From Alphaproteobacteria bacterium (GTDB lineage: Bacteria > Pseudomonadota > Alphaproteobacteria > ATCC43930 > CGMCC-115725), in the NCBI GenBank assembly GCA_030037055.1, contig JASHRZ010000508.1:1-8259 (forward strand): a stretch of DNA of 8,259 nucleotides. The letters run 5' to 3'. Positions within the stretch are counted from its first letter, which is position 1. Every line of letters starts with the position of its first letter. The notes beneath the pieces are model-generated. The model ran no database searches. It saw nothing but the letters and a program-made list of their open reading frames with translations, and was not told the origin of the DNA. Positions 6,709 to 8,259 of this stretch are shown here, piece after piece. The position numbers were made by a program, and so were the translations under genes.

Positions 6709-6722
6709 TTGATGCAGATCAA
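6709..6722 (-). promoter_or_regulatory. FixK/FNR-type box 5, promoter of archease-rtcB
   Basis: TTGATGCAGATCAA (TTGATCTGCATCAA on the minus strand, the same 14 bases as box 3) fully matches the consensus. On the minus strand TATAGC (6688-6683) or TAGCTA (6686-6681) lies 30-32 bp from the box centre, predicting a start near 6674-6676 and a leader of about 110 nt before archease. The identity with box 3 supports control by one regulator. Confidence 0.8.
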
Positions 6723-6766
6723 CGTGATGGGTGCAGCCGCCGAGGACGCTTTCAGTCGCAAACCCG

Positions 6767-7068
6767 TTCCCTGCCAACAGGGAAATTTACAGGGAATCGG
6801 CCGAGCTTGCCGGCTGCTGTCTGGGCTTTATCCCGTCAAAAAGCGTGATGCCCCCGGCGCTGCAGGTCTCGCTGAGCCACGAAACTGAGCAGGGAATTCT
6901 GAGCCAGCTAACAGGGAATCTCCAATTAGGGGGGCCAATTTTCCACGCGATTTCACAGCTAGTGACGCAAGCGCGCTGTTCGCAGAGCACTGCGGACAGC
7001 CGCGAACTGGACAGCGGACGAGCGCGATGCGGGTTTTAGGCCTTCACGAGCGCGAGACCGCTCGCGCT
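6767..7068. repeat. Intergenic CAGGGAA-motif repeat region with hairpins
   Basis: The heptamer CAGGGAA occurs four times (6778, 6790, 6890, 6912) in paired spacing of 12 and 22 nt. The first copy forms a perfect 7-bp inverted repeat TTCCCTG-CCAA-CAGGGAA (6767-6784). The region ends in a perfect 8-bp GC-rich hairpin AGCGCGAG-ACCG-CTCGCGCT (7049-7068). The plus-strand open frame across it (6731-7039) has no recognisable content and is judged spurious. From memory, similar AGGGAA-rich blocks ending in a GC hairpin are scattered in Rhizobiales intergenic DNA; I could not verify this. Besides the repeat, the stretch from 6723 to 7043 shows no gene. Confidence 0.55.
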
Positions 7069-7778
7069 TCTGGACGGCCAACTCGAAGGACACCCCCTTC
7101 GTCGTATTCTTCGAGCCGCCGATACATGAGGCTAGGTGCTTCGGCCAGTGTGAGAAGGCGGGCACGATAGCGCGCGAGTTCACTCACGCGCTCCATCTCG
7201 GTGAGGCGCGCCGGGCCGTAGACCACAAAGGGTTCGATAACGGTGAAGCCCGTGAAGGCAAAAATGCCGTGATTGATTGGATAGAGCAACGAGCCAATCT
7301 CGCCGTTGATCCCGTTCTCGCCGTATGACGTCGCCGCGCCGCCCGTCGTGAGGGCACACATCGCGCGCCTGCCGGCCAGAACGCCATTGTCGTACCGCCG
7401 GCCACCTCCGTATACCGCCCCCAACGCGAACACGCGGTCGACCCAGCCCTTGAGAATTGCCGGTAAGCCGAACCACCATAGCGGGAACTGAAAAATCAGC
7501 GCCTCGCACCAGAAGAGCTTCTCAAGCTCGGTGGCGATCTGCGGTGCGAAACCCTGATGCTGATGGGCGAAGCTTTCCTCCGCCTGCTGCTTTAAGTAAG
7601 TGGCGTCCTTCACCGTGGTGAAGTTGCGGCGGTCCGACACGGGATCAAAACCCATCCGATAAAGATCGGAGAGGATGACCTCGTGACCGGCCGCAGCGAG
7701 TGCCGCCACAGCCGTCTCGGTCATCGCACCGTTAAAGCTCTTTGGCTCGTGATGGGCATGAACGATGAAAACGCGCAT
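7044..7778 (-). CDS. Flavodoxin-fold NAD(P)H:quinone oxidoreductase family protein
   Basis: A 244-residue protein of the NQO1/MdaB/KefF-like flavodoxin-fold family, which uses bound FAD or FMN to reduce quinones with NAD(P)H in two-electron steps. Diagnostic parts are the first strand MRVFIVHAHHEPKSFNGAMT (1-20) with the phosphate-binding loop, DLY.MGFDP (38-46), the active-site segment FQFPLWWFGLPAILKGWVDRV (97-117), and LTTGG (143-147) as the second flavin loop. No signal peptide is present. The ATG at 7778 has GGGAG close upstream. A sigma70-like promoter and a palindrome lie upstream, but no FixK box. The last eight residues and the stop codon are encoded by the 7049-7068 hairpin of the neighbouring repeat, so the original C-terminus may have been replaced. 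Confidence 0.92.
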   Translation of the reverse strand: MRVFIVHAHHEPKSFNGAMTETAVAALAAAGHEVILSDLYRMGFDPVSDRRNFTTVKDATYLKQQAEESFAHQHQGFAPQIATELEKLFWCEALIFQFPLWWFGLPAILKGWVDRVFALGAVYGGGRRYDNGVLAGRRAMCALTTGGAATSYGENGINGEIGSLLYPINHGIFAFTGFTVIEPFVVYGPARLTEMERVSELARYRARLLTLAEAPSLMYRRLEEYDEGGVLRVGRPEARAVSRS

Positions 7779-7812
7779 CAGAGCTCCCAGAGCGATTAGC
7801 CGGCGGCACGCA

Positions 7813-7842
7813 ATCGTAAGGAAGTTGGCCCGGCCAGGTCAA
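7813..7842 (-). promoter_or_regulatory. Predicted sigma70-type promoter of the quinone reductase gene
   Basis: On the minus strand, TTGACC (7842-7837, five of six to TTGACA) and TACGAT (7818-7813, four of six to TATAAT) are 18 bp apart. A start near 7806 would give a leader of about 28 nt to the ATG. Confidence 0.55.
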
Positions 7843-7846
7843 TTCA

Positions 7847-7858
7847 CCACCGAGGTGG
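7847..7858. promoter_or_regulatory. Palindrome next to the -35 element, possible operator
   Basis: CCACC-GA-GGTGG is a perfect 5-bp inverted repeat 4 bp upstream of the -35 element of the quinone reductase promoter. Its place suggests a binding site for a redox or quinone-sensing regulator. No regulator gene is in the window. Confidence 0.3.
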
Positions 7859-7992
7859 CCGAACAGCAACCAACAGCGACATCGGCAACGATAATCGGAG
7901 GCTGGCGCTGTCGCTTGACCAAGGAAGGCTGGGTCTCAATGAGGCTTGCCCGCGCGGACTACTCGGGGAGAGTCAATTCGACTCATATGAAC

Positions 7993-8035
7993 CCGCATTC
8001 CCCGGATGACATGCAATTTTGCGGCACGAATGCGG
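7993..8035. repeat. Inverted repeat upstream of the transposase
   Basis: CCGCATTC (7993-8000) and GAATGCGG (8028-8035) are perfect 8-bp inverted arms around a 27-nt spacer. The right arm overlaps a direct repeat of TGCGGC (8020, 8031; 11-nt period). A separate GAGTC-AATTC-GACTC inverted repeat lies at 7970-7984. These may belong to the left end or promoter of the insertion sequence; I cannot assign the true terminal inverted repeat. Confidence 0.4.
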
Positions 8036-8259
8036 CCATTCTGATATAGGAATCGGTACGTTATTCCGGATCGAGCGAGGCGATGATGGCGGACCCACGG
8101 GTGAATCGGCGGGCGCGGCGCTGAAGCTCGATTTCGACCGCCGTCTGCGGCTTCGATTCCGCGGCTCAGTGATCACGTCCGATGCGGGACTGCTGGCGTA
8201 TCGCGAGCTGGACGAGGCGGTCGGCTTGACTGACAAGGCCGGTGACGTGCTCGCCGATG
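8019..8259 (+). CDS. IS1380-family transposase, N-terminal part
   Basis: The frame reads to the window's end and contains the characteristic N-terminus of IS1247-like IS1380-family DDE transposases: GGPTGESAG, then ALKLDFDRRLRLRFRGS, VITSDAGLLAYRELDEAVGL and the start of the L-A-D segment that normally precedes ARTGKNGRH. Family proteins are about 430-470 residues, so only the first sixth is here. The start is uncertain: no in-frame ATG or GTG exists after the TGA at 8007; the TTG at 8019 is the only common start codon before the conserved part. An ATGATG at 8083 is out of frame and stops after 13 codons. Either an unusual start is used or the copy is damaged at its 5' end. Confidence 0.85.
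   Translation, partial: MRHECGHSDIGIGTLFRIERGDDGGPTGESAGAALKLDFDRRLRLRFRGSVITSDAGLLAYRELDEAVGLTDKAGDVLAD
8040..8259 (+). mobile_element. IS1380-family insertion sequence, left part (boundary uncertain)
   Basis: Inferred from the transposase N-terminus. The left boundary is placed only approximately; the terminal inverted repeat and target duplication cannot be identified because the right end lies outside the window. Confidence 0.55.

Noticed and set aside
6731..7039. Plus-strand open frame of 102 codons
   Set aside because: It is built across the CAGGGAA repeat region and has no recognisable domain or ribosome binding site.
7765..8049. Plus-strand open frame of 94 codons
   Set aside because: It crosses the quinone reductase promoter and the start of the IS; no family recognised and composition is mixed.
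1..8259. CRISPR array, tRNA or rRNA genes
   Set aside because: No regularly spaced repeats and no cloverleaf or rRNA-like sequence were seen on reading both strands.

Overview
The window looks like chromosomal DNA of a GC-rich alphaproteobacterium, probably of the Rhizobiales. The evidence is the strong G/C bias at third codon positions, five FixK/FNR-type TTGA-N6-TCAA boxes, and an IS1380-family transposase of a kind common in that order. No genus can be fixed from the sequence alone.

Layout, left to right. Positions 1-900 carry no convincing gene but hold three FixK/FNR boxes (49-62, 480-493, 809-822). Positions 915-2168 are a tightly overlapping plus-strand operon: a DUF2267 protein followed by two proteins I do not recognise. 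Positions 2244-3923 (minus) hold a small hypothetical ORF followed by a two-domain protein, an aminoglycoside-phosphotransferase-like fold joined to a P-loop kinase-like domain whose Walker A is altered. A fourth box (3998-4011) sits between this pair and a divergent plus-strand YbhB/PEBP-family gene (4159-4617). Positions 4688-6565 (minus) are an archease-rtcB operon, that is an RNA 3'-phosphate/5'-OH ligase and its activator, headed by the fifth box (6709-6722). Positions 6767-7068 are a non-coding stretch with repeated CAGGGAA motifs and two strong hairpins; its edge runs into the stop codon of a flavodoxin-fold NAD(P)H:quinone oxidoreductase gene (7044-7778, minus), which has its own sigma70-like promoter. 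The right edge enters an IS1380-family transposase that is cut by the window.

Working together: the central 6 kb reads as a small oxygen-responsive island. Each recognisable transcription unit from 915 to 6565 has a FixK/FNR box at its head, and three boxes are followed at class-II spacing (about 32-33 bp centre to centre) by a TAGCnT/TAGCTA-like -10 element. The inferred theme is a low-oxygen stress module that includes RNA repair (RtcB with archease), a phosphotransferase/kinase fusion, a PEBP-fold protein and a DUF2267 operon with two uncharacterised partners. The quinone reductase and the IS on the right have no FixK box and look like a separate, more mobile segment.
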